Assembly (NCBI RefSeq): GCF_003033885.1
Contig: NZ_CP024081.1
Coordinates: 4,652,388 to 4,716,387, forward strand
Direction: 5' to 3'
Length of the DNA stretch: 64,000 bases
DNA from: Pseudomonas rhizophila
Lineage (GTDB): Bacteria > Pseudomonadota > Gammaproteobacteria > Pseudomonadales > Pseudomonadaceae
In this document: one piece after another, positions 51,580-60,905 of the stretch
Position numbering within the stretch: the first letter of the stretch is position 1
Layout of the letters: every line of letters starts with the position of its first letter
Made by a program: the position numbers and the translations under genes
Notes under the pieces: model-generated
The model's database searches: none
What the model saw: only the letters and a program-made list of their open reading frames with translations
Told to the model about the DNA's origin: nothing

Positions 51580-52260
51580 ATGAATGCCAGATCGGACCCG
51601 GGCGGTGACGGCATCGTCCTTATACTGGGGGCCACCGAAAGCGTCGACAGTGTGGCCTACGCCTACGGGCATGCGCGCGAGACACTCTGGGATCACCCGC
51701 GCAATGCCGATCTGCGCCGTCAACACCCGGACGGGACGGCGCTCGCGGCGGGTGATTCGTTGTTCGTCCCGCCGCGTGTGAAAGCGACCTTCGAACAGAA
51801 CGCCACCGGGCAAAGACACACCTTCCGCGTACTGAACACCCCTGCCATGCTCAGGTTTCGCCCTTATGCCCTCGCCGGACAGGGCCTGGCCCGGCACTTT
51901 CAGGTACTGCGCGGTGACACGCTGCTGGGCAGTGGCGAAGCCGAAGCCAACGGCGATATCGTCTGGCCTCTGGAGCCCACCGCCGACGACATCACCGTGC
52001 GCGTAACCTTTGACGGCTTCTCCCGCGACTATCATCTGAGGCTGCGCGCGCTCGACCCGATCAGTACCCTCAAAGGCGTGCAGCAGCGTCTGCGTGGCCT
52101 TGGCTACTTCAACGGCGACTGCGATGGTCAGATGGATGACGCGACCCGTGTGGCCATCGGTGCGTTCAAGATGCAGGCCGGATTGCCCGACGACAATGAG
52201 TTACTCAGCGATGCCGTACGCACCGCGCTCCACGGCTACCACGGCGAGGCCCCCGTATGA
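51580..52260 (+). CDS. LysM-like and peptidoglycan-binding domain protein
   Basis: A 226-residue protein. The N-terminus (VDSVAYAYGHARETLWDHP...LAAGDSLFVPPR, residues about 22-66) resembles a LysM domain ending in the usual FVPP. A beta-rich middle begins GQRHTFRVLN. The C-terminus (about 160-220: GVQQRLRGLGYFNGDCDG, then FKMQAGLPDDNE) is a peptidoglycan-binding type 1 domain. There is no signal peptide, which is unusual for a wall-binding protein and is typical of cargo moved by contractile secretion systems. It overlaps the HNH nuclease gene (ATGA). Confidence 0.78.
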   Translation: MNARSDPGGDGIVLILGATESVDSVAYAYGHARETLWDHPRNADLRRQHPDGTALAAGDSLFVPPRVKATFEQNATGQRHTFRVLNTPAMLRFRPYALAGQGLARHFQVLRGDTLLGSGEAEANGDIVWPLEPTADDITVRVTFDGFSRDYHLRLRALDPISTLKGVQQRLRGLGYFNGDCDGQMDDATRVAIGAFKMQAGLPDDNELLSDAVRTALHGYHGEAPV

Positions 52261-54170
52261 TCAGGGTTCGCAAAACGCCTACGGCCCCTCCCGCGCTACA
52301 GCGCTCGCACGATGCCATGAAAAACAACGTCCTGCAGGCTGTCCAGGCTGGCGCTTCGGTGGTCCTCTGCACCAAAGGCACCAACACCGCCAAAACAAAA
52401 AGTGTTCCCAAAGGCTCGGTGAAGGTCGTCATCGATGACGACCAATACAAACCGCCCCACGCCAAAGCGCTGCTCAAGGTCGACCAATATGGCAAGTGCG
52501 CCTTTTGCGAGGCACGCTTCATGGACACCGCAGGCGGGGATGTTGAACATTTCCGGCCGAAAAAACGCCACGACGGTTTCGTTCCAGTGAACGACAAGGC
52601 AATGGATAACCTCGGTTATTTTCAGTACGTGTACGACTGGAGCAACCACTTGTGGTCATGCAAGGAGTGCAACGAGACCTACAAGAAGAACTACTTTGAC
52701 GTGATACCGGACAATCTGGCGCAACCGCCGCCGAGACTGGAAGACTTCAACACCGAGGATGAGTTCTGGGACGCCATTGGCGAATGGGGCCGGTTCAGGC
52801 CACCGCGCCACGACGCGTGGGACGACCCGCACAACGCCGAGAAACCGGTGTTGATCAATCCTGTCACCGAGAATCCCCGCGAGCACATCAACTTCAATTG
52901 CGCGACAGGACTGGCCATCCCCGCCCCTCTGAATGACCTCAACCAACAAATGCAGCCCACCAGCGACAGGGGTGGCAAGAATATCCTTGTGCTCGGTCTG
53001 AACCGCAAGGAGCTTGTGTTCGCCCGCATGCGGCATCTGACAATGTTGCGAGGGGTTTTTCTGGAGATGACCCACAGCCTCGACCTGACAATCGAATTCC
53101 TGAAATGGCAACGTGGAGAAGAGTGGTTCAAGACCTTGCAGGAACCGACATTGCGCCACCTGGTGAAATACCCCGACGCTTATCAGGTATCGGACAATCC
53201 AACGCGCTGCGCTATCGAGTTTTTGTTCTATTCGACAACGCCCCAGGCACCGTTCTCTGGATTGGCAATGGACGCCTTTGCCTGCTGGAGCCTGGAACTG
53301 GCCCGGCACGTGATGCAGTTGCGCGAGCACATCACTCAACTGCAGGCCGCACAAAGCGGGATAGCCCCGGCCACCCGCAGCGTCCACGAACTCCCCCGGC
53401 TCAGTCTGCATGCGACCATCCTCGCTACCTACAAGGCGGACATGAAGGCGCTGCAAGCATTGCGCGACACCCTTGAGGTGTATGCTCCGCTATGGAATGC
53501 CGGCTTTGAGCAAACGCACATCGAATACGTCTGCCGGGATCGCCTGGAAAAAGTCATGGCTGAACACGCCCAATTTTTCCTGTGGCAAAAGAACTATACC
53601 CGTTACGACCCGGCTTTCGTCGCCGGCTATCTGACCCACGAACGCAACTTCCTGGATGTCTACAACGCCCTGGAAACCTATGAGTGCGACAAGAGTACAT
53701 GGAGCAATGCGATAGACGCGATGAGGCGAAACCTCAATAGATACGGGCCGGATCTCGCAGAAGACCTCACGCCCCATTGCAATCAGGTCGTCGCCCGACT
53801 CAAGGTGGTGACGCAAGCGTTCGACCAGGATCGAAACCTGACTCAGACAGCGCCCTGGTGCAACGAAGTGGTCAAGATAGGACAGGATGCTGAACAGCTT
53901 ACCGCTGAGCTCGACCGCCGTTGCCAAGCCTGTGGGAACGAAGATGCCAGCAACAGCACCACTGAAATGCGCACCACGCTGACGAAAATCGCCAACGCCG
54001 TCGCCAAGCTGAAAGCGGGCGACATTCCCCGAGAAGTGACGCCACTTGAATTGCCAGCCCCGCCGAAGCCCTGGATCACGCCAAAGGCCACCGGGCTGCG
54101 CAAGCGCGCCGGCATGCCCCAAGACCTGGACGCCGCGTGGAAGCACATTCGTTTGCGATCCAATTCATGA
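52257..54170 (+). CDS. HNH nuclease, PtuB/TIGR02646-like, large
   Basis: A 637-residue protein. The N-terminal quarter is an HNH module of the type in PtuB and retron-associated nucleases: C81-x2-C84 (CAFCEARF), VEHFRPK with H98, WSNHLWSC-KEC (C135, C138) then N139, and VLINPVTENPREHI after it. The remaining 430 or so residues have no recognised domain and look largely helical, with a further CxxC (RRCQACGNED). It is much longer than simple PtuB proteins. It is translationally coupled to the wall-binding protein at 51580. No PtuA-like ATPase, retron or restriction gene is present. It could be a secreted nuclease toxin or a defence nuclease. Confidence 0.78.
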   Translation: MIRVRKTPTAPPALQRSHDAMKNNVLQAVQAGASVVLCTKGTNTAKTKSVPKGSVKVVIDDDQYKPPHAKALLKVDQYGKCAFCEARFMDTAGGDVEHFRPKKRHDGFVPVNDKAMDNLGYFQYVYDWSNHLWSCKECNETYKKNYFDVIPDNLAQPPPRLEDFNTEDEFWDAIGEWGRFRPPRHDAWDDPHNAEKPVLINPVTENPREHINFNCATGLAIPAPLNDLNQQMQPTSDRGGKNILVLGLNRKELVFARMRHLTMLRGVFLEMTHSLDLTIEFLKWQRGEEWFKTLQEPTLRHLVKYPDAYQVSDNPTRCAIEFLFYSTTPQAPFSGLAMDAFACWSLELARHVMQLREHITQLQAAQSGIAPATRSVHELPRLSLHATILATYKADMKALQALRDTLEVYAPLWNAGFEQTHIEYVCRDRLEKVMAEHAQFFLWQKNYTRYDPAFVAGYLTHERNFLDVYNALETYECDKSTWSNAIDAMRRNLNRYGPDLAEDLTPHCNQVVARLKVVTQAFDQDRNLTQTAPWCNEVVKIGQDAEQLTAELDRRCQACGNEDASNSTTEMRTTLTKIANAVAKLKAGDIPREVTPLELPAPPKPWITPKATGLRKRAGMPQDLDAAWKHIRLRSNS

Positions 54171-54863
54171 GCCGCGGCATCGCTCGACGGCACGCTGATC
54201 GAGTTTGGGAAACGTCACCTGACAGTTGCCGGGATCAACCCCTTCCGCTCTCGCCCGGCCGAGTTCGTCAAGCACACCGCTGCGCTGGGTCCCATTGGGC
54301 AGCACAATGACGTAGGGCTCCCCGCTGACGGGCTGCCCCTGCATATCCAGTAACTCGATCTCCACAAAGGTCAGCGCAACCGGCTCAAGTGGATTGACGG
54401 ACTCGGACGAGGCTTTTACCTGCGCACGCTTGTGAGCCGCGGCGGACACCGGTGCAACAACCGCTTCCACAGCGCCCGAGGCCGGTAGGCGAACGGGCAT
54501 CGGTCGTTGATGTGGAGACACGTAAGCACACAACTCGCCACTCGACAGCTTGCCCGCGACCTGACGGCGAATCTCGTCATCGTCCAGCAGATGGACCAGA
54601 ATCCCCTGGGCGGACAATAGCGCGCGCAGACGGGCTACTTCACCGCTCCCGGCAAAATGTCGGCGAATAAAGCGCTCTGCCTGCCACGGTTCACGCACAT
54701 CGATCCTGGTCGCCGGGCTTGCCTCTCGCAGCGCGGACTGGCCATCAGCAAGGTTGGATCGAGTACCCAGCTCGATGCGATCGGCCCCGTCAAAAAAACA
54801 AATCCGCATAGGCTGCCAGTCCCGGGCAGGAGGATGAAAAGGCAGTGTAGATGATCCAGGCAT
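54165..54863 (-). CDS. Protein with C-terminal transthyretin-like domain
   Basis: A 232-residue protein. The C-terminal 60 residues (LTFVEIELLDMQGQPVSGEP, then LPNGTQRSGVLDELGRA) form a carboxypeptidase-regulatory/transthyretin-like beta fold that is common in proteins of contractile-injection loci. The N-terminal half is unrecognised. No signal peptide is apparent. Its end overlaps the end of the HNH gene by six bases, tail to tail. ATG 54809 (MRICFFDGAD) is an alternative start. An immunity or adaptor role for the nuclease is conceivable but unproven. Confidence 0.65.
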   Translation of the reverse strand: MPGSSTLPFHPPARDWQPMRICFFDGADRIELGTRSNLADGQSALREASPATRIDVREPWQAERFIRRHFAGSGEVARLRALLSAQGILVHLLDDDEIRRQVAGKLSSGELCAYVSPHQRPMPVRLPASGAVEAVVAPVSAAAHKRAQVKASSESVNPLEPVALTFVEIELLDMQGQPVSGEPYVIVLPNGTQRSGVLDELGRARAEGVDPGNCQVTFPKLDQRAVERCRGS

Positions 54864-55007
54864 CCCAACTCAGGGTGTGTTGCGAAACCCGGCGACCATT
54901 CGGAATGCCGCGCCAACCGGACAGGAGTTCCGGTCCAGGATGGCGCGCACCTTTGTACTGATCTTTTTCCGATAGATGTCCAGTAAACCGCTGCGAGATA
55001 CAGCCGC

Positions 55008-55415
55008 TTATTTTCCCCCCTCGCAATTGACCATCCAGGCAATCCCGAAACGGTCTTCGAACATCGCAAAACGTTCCGCCCAAAAGGTCTTCGCCAGGGG
55101 CATCTGCACGGTGCCACCTGCACTCAAGCCATTGAACAGCCGTTCGGCCTCTTCCACGCTGTCGACGTTGAGGGAAACCGACACGCCTTGCGGTTGGCGA
55201 TACGGCTGGCCTGGCGGGCAGTCGGAAGCCATCAGGCTGAAATTGCCCACGGTCAGGCAGGTGTGCATGATCAGGTCGGCGTCCTTGGGCATGCCGACGT
55301 CCTCCGGCGCCTCGGCAAAGGACATGGAAAACAGCTCGCCGCCAAGTACGTCCTTGTACAACGCAAAGGCTTCCTTGCAGCGGCCGTTGAAGGTCAGGTA
55401 AGGGATGATTTTCAT
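55008..55415 (-). CDS. VOC-family (PhnB-like) protein
   Basis: A 135-residue glyoxalase/bleomycin-resistance fold protein. It starts MKIIPYLTFNGRCKEAFALY and ends FGIAWMVNCE, as PhnB-like VOC proteins do. AGGAG lies eight bases before ATG 55415; the longer frame to 55556 runs into the neighbouring gene. The activity is unknown. It follows a YCII protein, a pairing often seen together with an ECF sigma gene, which is absent here. Confidence 0.85.
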   Translation of the reverse strand: MKIIPYLTFNGRCKEAFALYKDVLGGELFSMSFAEAPEDVGMPKDADLIMHTCLTVGNFSLMASDCPPGQPYRQPQGVSVSLNVDSVEEAERLFNGLSAGGTVQMPLAKTFWAERFAMFEDRFGIAWMVNCEGGK

Positions 55416-55437
55416 GCTCGCAACTCCTGTAGTCGGC

Positions 55438-55863
55438 TCACGATTGATTGGACAACTGCGCCCGCAGACGCTCTTCCTGCTCGCGCAACTCGGGGGTAAA
55501 GCTCTCGCCAAAATCCTCGGCTTCGAAGATCTGGCGGATCTCGATTTCACTGTCACTGATCATCGGGTTCGGGCAGCGTTTGACCCAGTCGATGGCTTCC
55601 TGCAGCGACTGGACCTGGAAGATCCAGAAGCCGGCAATCAATTCCCTGGTTTGCGCAAAAGGCCCCTCGACGACGGTCCGGTTCTTGCCGGAAAACTGCA
55701 CACGCACACCCTTGGCACTGGGATGCAGCCCCTCCCCGGCGAGCATCACCCCGGCCTTGAGCAATTCTTCATTGTAGGCGCCCATGGCGGCGAGCAATTC
55801 TTCGCTGGGCATCTGTCCGGCTTCCGATTCCGGGCTGGCTTTGACGATCACCATAAATCGCAT
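55438..55863 (-). CDS. YCII-related (DGPF-type) protein
   Basis: A 141-residue YciI-like protein: MRFMVIVKASPESEAGQ at the start, GPFAQTRELIAGFWIFQV in the middle. AGGAG precedes ATG 55863. The fold is a small alpha-beta barrel with a possible His/Asp active site; the function is not established. It is 22 bases upstream of the VOC gene and in the same operon. Confidence 0.84.
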   Translation of the reverse strand: MRFMVIVKASPESEAGQMPSEELLAAMGAYNEELLKAGVMLAGEGLHPSAKGVRVQFSGKNRTVVEGPFAQTRELIAGFWIFQVQSLQEAIDWVKRCPNPMISDSEIEIRQIFEAEDFGESFTPELREQEERLRAQLSNQS

Positions 55864-56072
55864 GCGCTTGTCTCCTGAGAGTGGATGGATTAAGCCGCCC
55901 TTGTGGTGGCTCTGCGGACTAATCGAATGGCAAGGGTCGAAATCGACAGCCTGACGCAATTATTTTTTTGGCAGGCCGTTGCGGCTTCAGCCATGGATCA
56001 CTCGGAGCAACGGCGCAGCCTTTCACACCATCCGAATGAACACTGCAAACCGCAGAAACGCTTAAACAGCCG

Positions 56073-57014
56073 TCATGCCCGACGATAGATGCTGGGCGTG
56101 ACCCCCACTTCGCGGCGAAACACCTGGGAAAAATGGCTGGGGCTCGAATAGCCGACCTCCAACCCGACATCGATGATGCTTCGGTCCGTCTCCAGCAGCA
56201 GATGCCGGGCGCGGCTCATGCGCAAGCGAATGAAGTACTGCGAGGGTGAAAGCCCGGTGGCGCGTTTGAACATGCGGCTGAAGTGGTACTCGCTCAGTTG
56301 CGCAACCCGAGCAAGGTTCGCGAGGCTGAAATCGGCGGCAAGCCCCTCGGTCATTGCCTCGATAACGCGGCGCAGTTTGTAGGCCTGCAACGCGTTGTTG
56401 CGCCGGGCACTGCGGTTTGGGTCAAGGTAGCGCCGCACCAAATGCACGGCCAGCGCCTGAGCCAGGCTGTGGGCAAACAAGGGGCTGGGCTGGCGCTCGT
56501 CGATGAGTTCCTGGCGCAGTTGCTCCAACAGGAAACTGATTCGTTCATCCCGGTCACCGGAAACATCGAGGAAGCTGACCGGGTCGGCGTGTTCGCCCAG
56601 TACCTCGCGCGCGGCTTGATCAATCAATGGCAGGCCGAGATACAGGTGCATCACTTCAAAAGCGCCGCAGCCTTGGGTCTGCCAGCGCATCTCGTAGGGT
56701 TCGCCAGTGTTGGTGAGAAAGAAGTCGCCGGTCTTGACGTCGGACGCTACCCATTCCCCACCCAGAACGCGCTCCTCGACCCGAGCCGCGCCCGCCAGCA
56801 CCCACACCAGCAGAGGCTCGACCACCGCAGGCACCAGGATGGGCTCGACGATGCTGTGATGGCTGAACCGCAACATCACCACGTCCTGCATCTGCGGGCG
56901 CGGCGGTAACGTCTGCGGCGTTCCCGGCAAATAGTGCAGCATCGATTCGCCCGTAATGCGTTGAGCATCGCTGGCGAGGTTTTGCGGATCGGGTTGGTGC
57001 ACAGGATGCTCCAT
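56073..57014 (-). CDS. AraC-family regulator
   Basis: A 313-residue AraC protein with an N-terminal cupin (GDFFLTNTGEPYEMRW) and a C-terminal double HTH (FSLANLARVAQLSEYHFSRM; DVGLEVGYSSPSHFSQVFRR). ATG 57014 is chosen; the frame to 57122 adds an arginine-rich leader that is unlikely to be coding. It is divergent from the SDR gene at 57258 and probably controls it together with the small gene at 58263. Confidence 0.84.
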   Translation of the reverse strand: MEHPVHQPDPQNLASDAQRITGESMLHYLPGTPQTLPPRPQMQDVVMLRFSHHSIVEPILVPAVVEPLLVWVLAGAARVEERVLGGEWVASDVKTGDFFLTNTGEPYEMRWQTQGCGAFEVMHLYLGLPLIDQAAREVLGEHADPVSFLDVSGDRDERISFLLEQLRQELIDERQPSPLFAHSLAQALAVHLVRRYLDPNRSARRNNALQAYKLRRVIEAMTEGLAADFSLANLARVAQLSEYHFSRMFKRATGLSPSQYFIRLRMSRARHLLLETDRSIIDVGLEVGYSSPSHFSQVFRREVGVTPSIYRRA

Positions 57015-57257
57015 CGACAAAGCCCTCTGACGAGGGCTGGTGCCAACAGGATAACGCGGCGGCGGCCATGAGCAAGGTTGCGCGACAGACCGTGTGCGCC
57101 GGAGCCTCGCATGCTGGAGCAAAACCCCAACAGTCCAGGCAAGCCTGCGAAAGCCCGAACATGCACATTGAGAGACAGTGAAGCCGTCGATAACGACAGC
57201 GCCTCACGGGCGCGGAGCCGGCGAATGTCTCCTCGGCTCGCAACGCAGGAGAGCATC

Positions 57258-58022
57258 ATGACTGATATCACCTACAGCATCCCCCACGAAGTCGCAGGCA
57301 AAGTCGCGCTGGTCACCGGCGCGGCCAGTGGCATCGGCAAAGCCATCGCACTGTTGCTGCACGCTCGTGGCGCCAAGGTCGTTGCTGAAGACCTGAACCC
57401 CGCCGTCGAAGAGCTCGCCCGTCCCGGGCTGGTGCCGCTGGTGGCGGACATCAGCGAAGACGGAGCCGCCGAGCGCGCGGTCGGCCTAGCCGTCGAGCAG
57501 TTCGGCCGGCTGGATATCCTGGTCAACAACGCCGGGATCATCATCAACAAGCTTGTCATCGACATGACCCGTGAAGACTGGGAGCGCATTCAGGCAGTCA
57601 ACGCCACCGCGGCCTTCATGCATTGCCGCGAGGCGGTGAAAGCGATGATTCCCAACAGATCCGGGGCAATCGTCAACATCGCCTCTTACGCATCCTACTT
57701 TGCCTTTGCGACGATCGCGGCCTACACCGCGTCCAAGGGCGCGCTGGCCCAGTTGACCCGCACGCTGGCGCTCGAAGTGATCGAGCATGGCATCCGCGTC
57801 AATGCCATCGGCGTCGGAGATGTGGTGACCAACATCCTCAATGACGTGGTCGACGACGGCCCCGGCTTTCTGGCCAAGCACGGCGAAGCGGCACCCATCG
57901 GCCGCGCTGCGCAGCCGGAGGAAATTGCCGAAATCGTCGCCTTCCTCGCCTCGGACCGCGCGAGTTTCATGGTCGGCTCGGTGGTTATGGCCGATGGCGG
58001 CATGACCGTCACCGCGGGCTAA
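57258..58022 (+). CDS. Short-chain dehydrogenase/reductase
   Basis: A 254-residue classical SDR: TGAASGIGKA cofactor loop, NNAGI, the catalytic YTASK, and VMADGGMTVTAG at the end. D/E after strand 2 (VVAEDLNP) suggests NAD+. ATG 57258 has CAGGAGA six to eight bases upstream. It is divergent from the AraC gene and 240 bases upstream of an Atu4866-like gene. AraC-SDR-Atu4866 sets are recurrent, but I know of no defined pathway. Confidence 0.86.
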   Translation: MTDITYSIPHEVAGKVALVTGAASGIGKAIALLLHARGAKVVAEDLNPAVEELARPGLVPLVADISEDGAAERAVGLAVEQFGRLDILVNNAGIIINKLVIDMTREDWERIQAVNATAAFMHCREAVKAMIPNRSGAIVNIASYASYFAFATIAAYTASKGALAQLTRTLALEVIEHGIRVNAIGVGDVVTNILNDVVDDGPGFLAKHGEAAPIGRAAQPEEIAEIVAFLASDRASFMVGSVVMADGGMTVTAG

Positions 58023-58262
58023 TGCGGCGTTGTCGCTGCACACCCCGGGGCAAGGATGCCCTCGGCCGGCGTCTGTTGACTTTGGTCTTGATCGATAAGC
58101 CGGTTCGGTGTCGGTTACGCCATACAGGATCAGGCAAACCCGCGACATTTTTGACATAACGGCCAAGCGGATCCACTCCCTAATCTGGACTCACGAAACG
58201 GATGACACCGGACGGCCCGGACAGGGCCATCCGAACTCGCTGTTCAAATGTGAGGGCAGAAC

Positions 58263-58607
58263 ATGAAAAGCATCAGCCGATTGTTGATCGGTACCGCTTT
58301 GAGCGCCGTTGTCGTCTCGGCTGATCTAACCGCAGAAGGAGAATGGAACATGCGACGTATTCAACCTACTACCGCCAGTCACCCCTACACCGGCATGTGG
58401 ATCACCGCTGATGGGAATATTCGCCATGAGCTGTTGCCAAATGGGCGCTACGACGAGGCTCGCGGAAATCGCGAAAGTGCTTATCAGGGGCGTTACGAGG
58501 TGGAAGGCGATTACATCCGCTACTGGGACGACACGGGCTTCACTGCCGATGGAACGTTTCGGGACGGCGTCCTCTACCACGCCGGGATGGTCCTCTATCG
58601 CAAGTAA
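58263..58607 (+). CDS. Atu4866-domain protein
   Basis: A 114-residue protein. A signal-like hydrophobic start (LLIGTALSAVVVSA) precedes a compact beta domain: GMWITADGNIRHELLPNGRY, YQGRYEVEGDYI and TFRDGVLYHAGMVLYRK match the Atu4866 family, whose role is unknown. A good hairpin terminator follows directly, so this is the end of a transcript. Confidence 0.78.
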   Translation: MKSISRLLIGTALSAVVVSADLTAEGEWNMRRIQPTTASHPYTGMWITADGNIRHELLPNGRYDEARGNRESAYQGRYEVEGDYIRYWDDTGFTADGTFRDGVLYHAGMVLYRK

Positions 58608-58612
58608 CAGAG

Positions 58613-58641
58613 ACGCCCGGCTCCTTTTGGCCGGGCGTTTC
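58613..58641 (+). terminator. Rho-independent terminator
   Basis: ACGCCCGGC (58613-58621) pairs with GCCGGGCGT (58630-58638) over an 8-base loop, followed by a short T stretch. It lies six bases past the stop of the Atu4866-like gene. Confidence 0.75.
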
Positions 58642-58725
58642 TCGTCTCGCCAGCATGAAGGATGCATAAAACCACCCTCGAGCGGAGACTGGTCGTCCGT
58701 TTCATCGCCAGCGTTGCACCACCGG

Positions 58726-60717
58726 CTAAGAACGAAACGCATCAACCTTGAGCCCATACCGACTCATCTTGTTGTACAACCCCCCACGCGACACATTCAG
58801 CCGTTGAGCCGCCAGGCGGATGTTTCCGCGCGTGTCTGTGAGGGCGGCAATGATTGCATTCATTTCATGGGTGCCAAGGTCCGGCGCCGTCCGAGGTTCA
58901 GGGACGCTCGCCCACGTCGATAGTCGCCCTCGCTGCCTGATCTCCAGCGCAAGATCGCTCGGCTGGATCAGTTCGCTCATCGCCAGGTTGGTCGCCCGCT
59001 CAATGACGTTTTCCAGCTCGCGAACATTGCCCGGCCAATCGTAGGCGCCAAGCATATCCAGTGCCACGGGAGAAAGGTCCTGCGTCGATTTGCGGAGCGA
59101 CCGGGCACAACGCGCGAGAAAATGCCGCGCCAGCAACGGCACGTCTTCGCGGCGCATCCGCAGTGGCGGCACGGTCAGGTTCAGGACGTTGAGCCGGTAG
59201 TAAAGGTCCTCACGAAAGGCGCCCTCGGCCACCGCCTGGCTCAGGTTGCGGTGAGTGGCGGCAATGATGCGAACGTTGACCCGCAACGATTTTTTTGCCC
59301 CCACCCGTGTCACCTCGCCTTCCTGCAGGACGCGCAGCAAGCTGACCTGGGCATCAAAGGACATGTCACCGATTTCGTCGAGGAAGATCGTCCCGCCATC
59401 GGCCAATTCGAACTTGCCTGCCGAGCCACCGCGAGCCGATCCGGTGAAAGCGCCTTCGACATGACCGAACAGTTCGCTCTGCACTAGGTCACGGGGAATG
59501 GCGCCGCAATTGACCGCCACGAAAGGACCGCGACAACGGTCGCTGGCATTATGGATCGCCTGAGCGAACAGCTCCTTGCCTGTGCCGCTCTCGCCGAGGA
59601 TCAGCGTGGTCGAATCACTGCGACTGGCAATCCGTGCCAGGTGCACTGCATCCTGAATCGCCCGTGAATGGCCCAGGATGGTTTCGAAGGTGTAGCTGGC
59701 CTGGGTGCCCATGATCCGCCGGGTGATTTCCCGAATGCGTCGGTTTTCGCGCAACGAAACAATCCGCCCGCCTTGTTCCAGCGGGCAGACCGACACCAGG
59801 CATGCCAGATGGCTACGGTCGTGCAGTTCAAAGGTGCAGTCCAGGTCCCGTACGCCCTCCCCGCTGGCAAGCAGGACGGCATCGGTCAGCTCACTTTGTC
59901 CCAGGCTCTTGAACGGACTGCCGAGCAGGTCATGGCCCACTCGGAACAACTGACGAGCGTAATGGTTGAGCGCCTTGATGCAGCCCTGCTCATCCAATAC
60001 CACCAAGCCCTCGTTGAGCACTTCAAGCACGGTTTGTTGCTCTTCCAGCAAGGTTTGCAGCGCCATCTGCCTCGAGACCGCCTCGGCCGCGGCCTGGACG
60101 GTGCCCAGCGTATGGAAGTGAAACCAGCCTGGTTCTGCCGTCAAGGTCAACATACCCAAGGTTCGGCCCTGGGCATCCCGGATAGGCGCGGCGGCGCAAT
60201 GCATGCGGCGCTGGCGCAGGCCAAGCCCGAAGTTCTCCTCGGCCAGCACATAGACCAAACGGTCTTCGACGATCGCCAGCCCGGTGCAATTGGTGCCCTG
60301 TACCGACTCCAGCAGGCGACTGCCTATGGGGGTGAGATCCAGGCCACAAAAGTACAGAGTCGTGCCTTGGGTATCGGTCAGATTGATATGGCCCTTGGGG
60401 TTGTAGGCGAGCAAACCGCGCATGACCTGCGCCGCTGCGGCGATCAGCACCCGGTTGGCTGCCAGTGTCGCGGCGAGGTCGTCGGGCGCGACAAAACGGT
60501 ACGCACCGTCTTCCGGATCAAGGCCGGCATGGACGCTGCGCAACCAGGACTCCCAAATCACCCGCCTGATTCCGGCAGGGCGAGCGATTACCCCCTGCAA
60601 GCACGCTCGCCAGGCCTCATCCAGCGCAGTGCTGGGCCCTTCGTTCAATGACGCCGGGCCAAGCGCGGTGAGGTAATCGCGGTCTTCGGCGCTCAAGGCG
60701 GCAGGTTGCTGATTCAT
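58726..60717 (-). CDS. Sigma-54 enhancer-binding activator, AcoR-like
   Basis: A 663-residue activator: GAF-type sensor (about 80-220), PAS (about 225-330), AAA+ domain with Walker A GESGTGKE (375-382) and Walker [12 protein letters not shown] (441-451), and a Fis-type HTH at the end ([20 protein letters not shown]). The sigma-54 contact loop reads GAFTGS (422-427) instead of the usual GAFTGA. It is divergent from the operon at 60906, which has a perfect -24/-12 promoter, so it is the likely activator. The inducer is unknown, perhaps a sugar acid or polyol. Confidence 0.9.
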   Translation of the reverse strand: MNQQPAALSAEDRDYLTALGPASLNEGPSTALDEAWRACLQGVIARPAGIRRVIWESWLRSVHAGLDPEDGAYRFVAPDDLAATLAANRVLIAAAAQVMRGLLAYNPKGHINLTDTQGTTLYFCGLDLTPIGSRLLESVQGTNCTGLAIVEDRLVYVLAEENFGLGLRQRRMHCAAAPIRDAQGRTLGMLTLTAEPGWFHFHTLGTVQAAAEAVSRQMALQTLLEEQQTVLEVLNEGLVVLDEQGCIKALNHYARQLFRVGHDLLGSPFKSLGQSELTDAVLLASGEGVRDLDCTFELHDRSHLACLVSVCPLEQGGRIVSLRENRRIREITRRIMGTQASYTFETILGHSRAIQDAVHLARIASRSDSTTLILGESGTGKELFAQAIHNASDRCRGPFVAVNCGAIPRDLVQSELFGHVEGAFTGSARGGSAGKFELADGGTIFLDEIGDMSFDAQVSLLRVLQEGEVTRVGAKKSLRVNVRIIAATHRNLSQAVAEGAFREDLYYRLNVLNLTVPPLRMRREDVPLLARHFLARCARSLRKSTQDLSPVALDMLGAYDWPGNVRELENVIERATNLAMSELIQPSDLALEIRQRGRLSTWASVPEPRTAPDLGTHEMNAIIAALTDTRGNIRLAAQRLNVSRGGLYNKMSRYGLKVDAFRS

Positions 60718-60729
60718 TATTCGGCCATA

Positions 60730-60777
60730 TGTTCATATTTTCGACATGTCAGTATAGACATGTAATCAAAATGAACA
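60730..60777. promoter_or_regulatory. Candidate enhancer (UAS) for the sigma-54 activator
   Basis: Nested dyads: TGTTCAT (60730-60736) and ATGAACA (60771-60777) enclose GACATGTC (60743-60750) and GACATGT (60757-60763). The block ends about 50 bases upstream of the -24 element and lies next to the activator gene's start. Confidence 0.45.
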
Positions 60778-60829
60778 TCAATGCAAACGACAATGAATAA
60801 AACCTGTTTAATATCAATGAGTTGATTAT

Positions 60830-60845
60830 TGGCACAGCGCTTGCT
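60830..60845 (+). promoter_or_regulatory. Sigma-54 promoter (-24/-12)
   Basis: TGGCAC-N5-TTGCT matches the sigma-54 consensus exactly, with GG and GC at the required spacing. It lies about 60 bases upstream of the gene at 60906. Confidence 0.82.
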
Positions 60846-60886
60846 CCCTGCTTATCCAGACGAGGACATTCTTAGCGCCGAGTCGT

Positions 60887-60897
60887 AAAAACAATAA
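60887..60897 (+). promoter_or_regulatory. Crc/Hfq-type A-rich motif
   Basis: AAAAACAATAA (60887-60897) immediately precedes the AAAGGGAG ribosome site of the gene at 60906. Confidence 0.5.
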
Positions 60898-60905
60898 AGG
60901 GAGTC

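Noticed and set aside
52257..54170. Calling the HNH gene a complete Septu or retron system
   Set aside because: No PtuA-like ATPase, reverse transcriptase or retron RNA is present; only the HNH module is similar.
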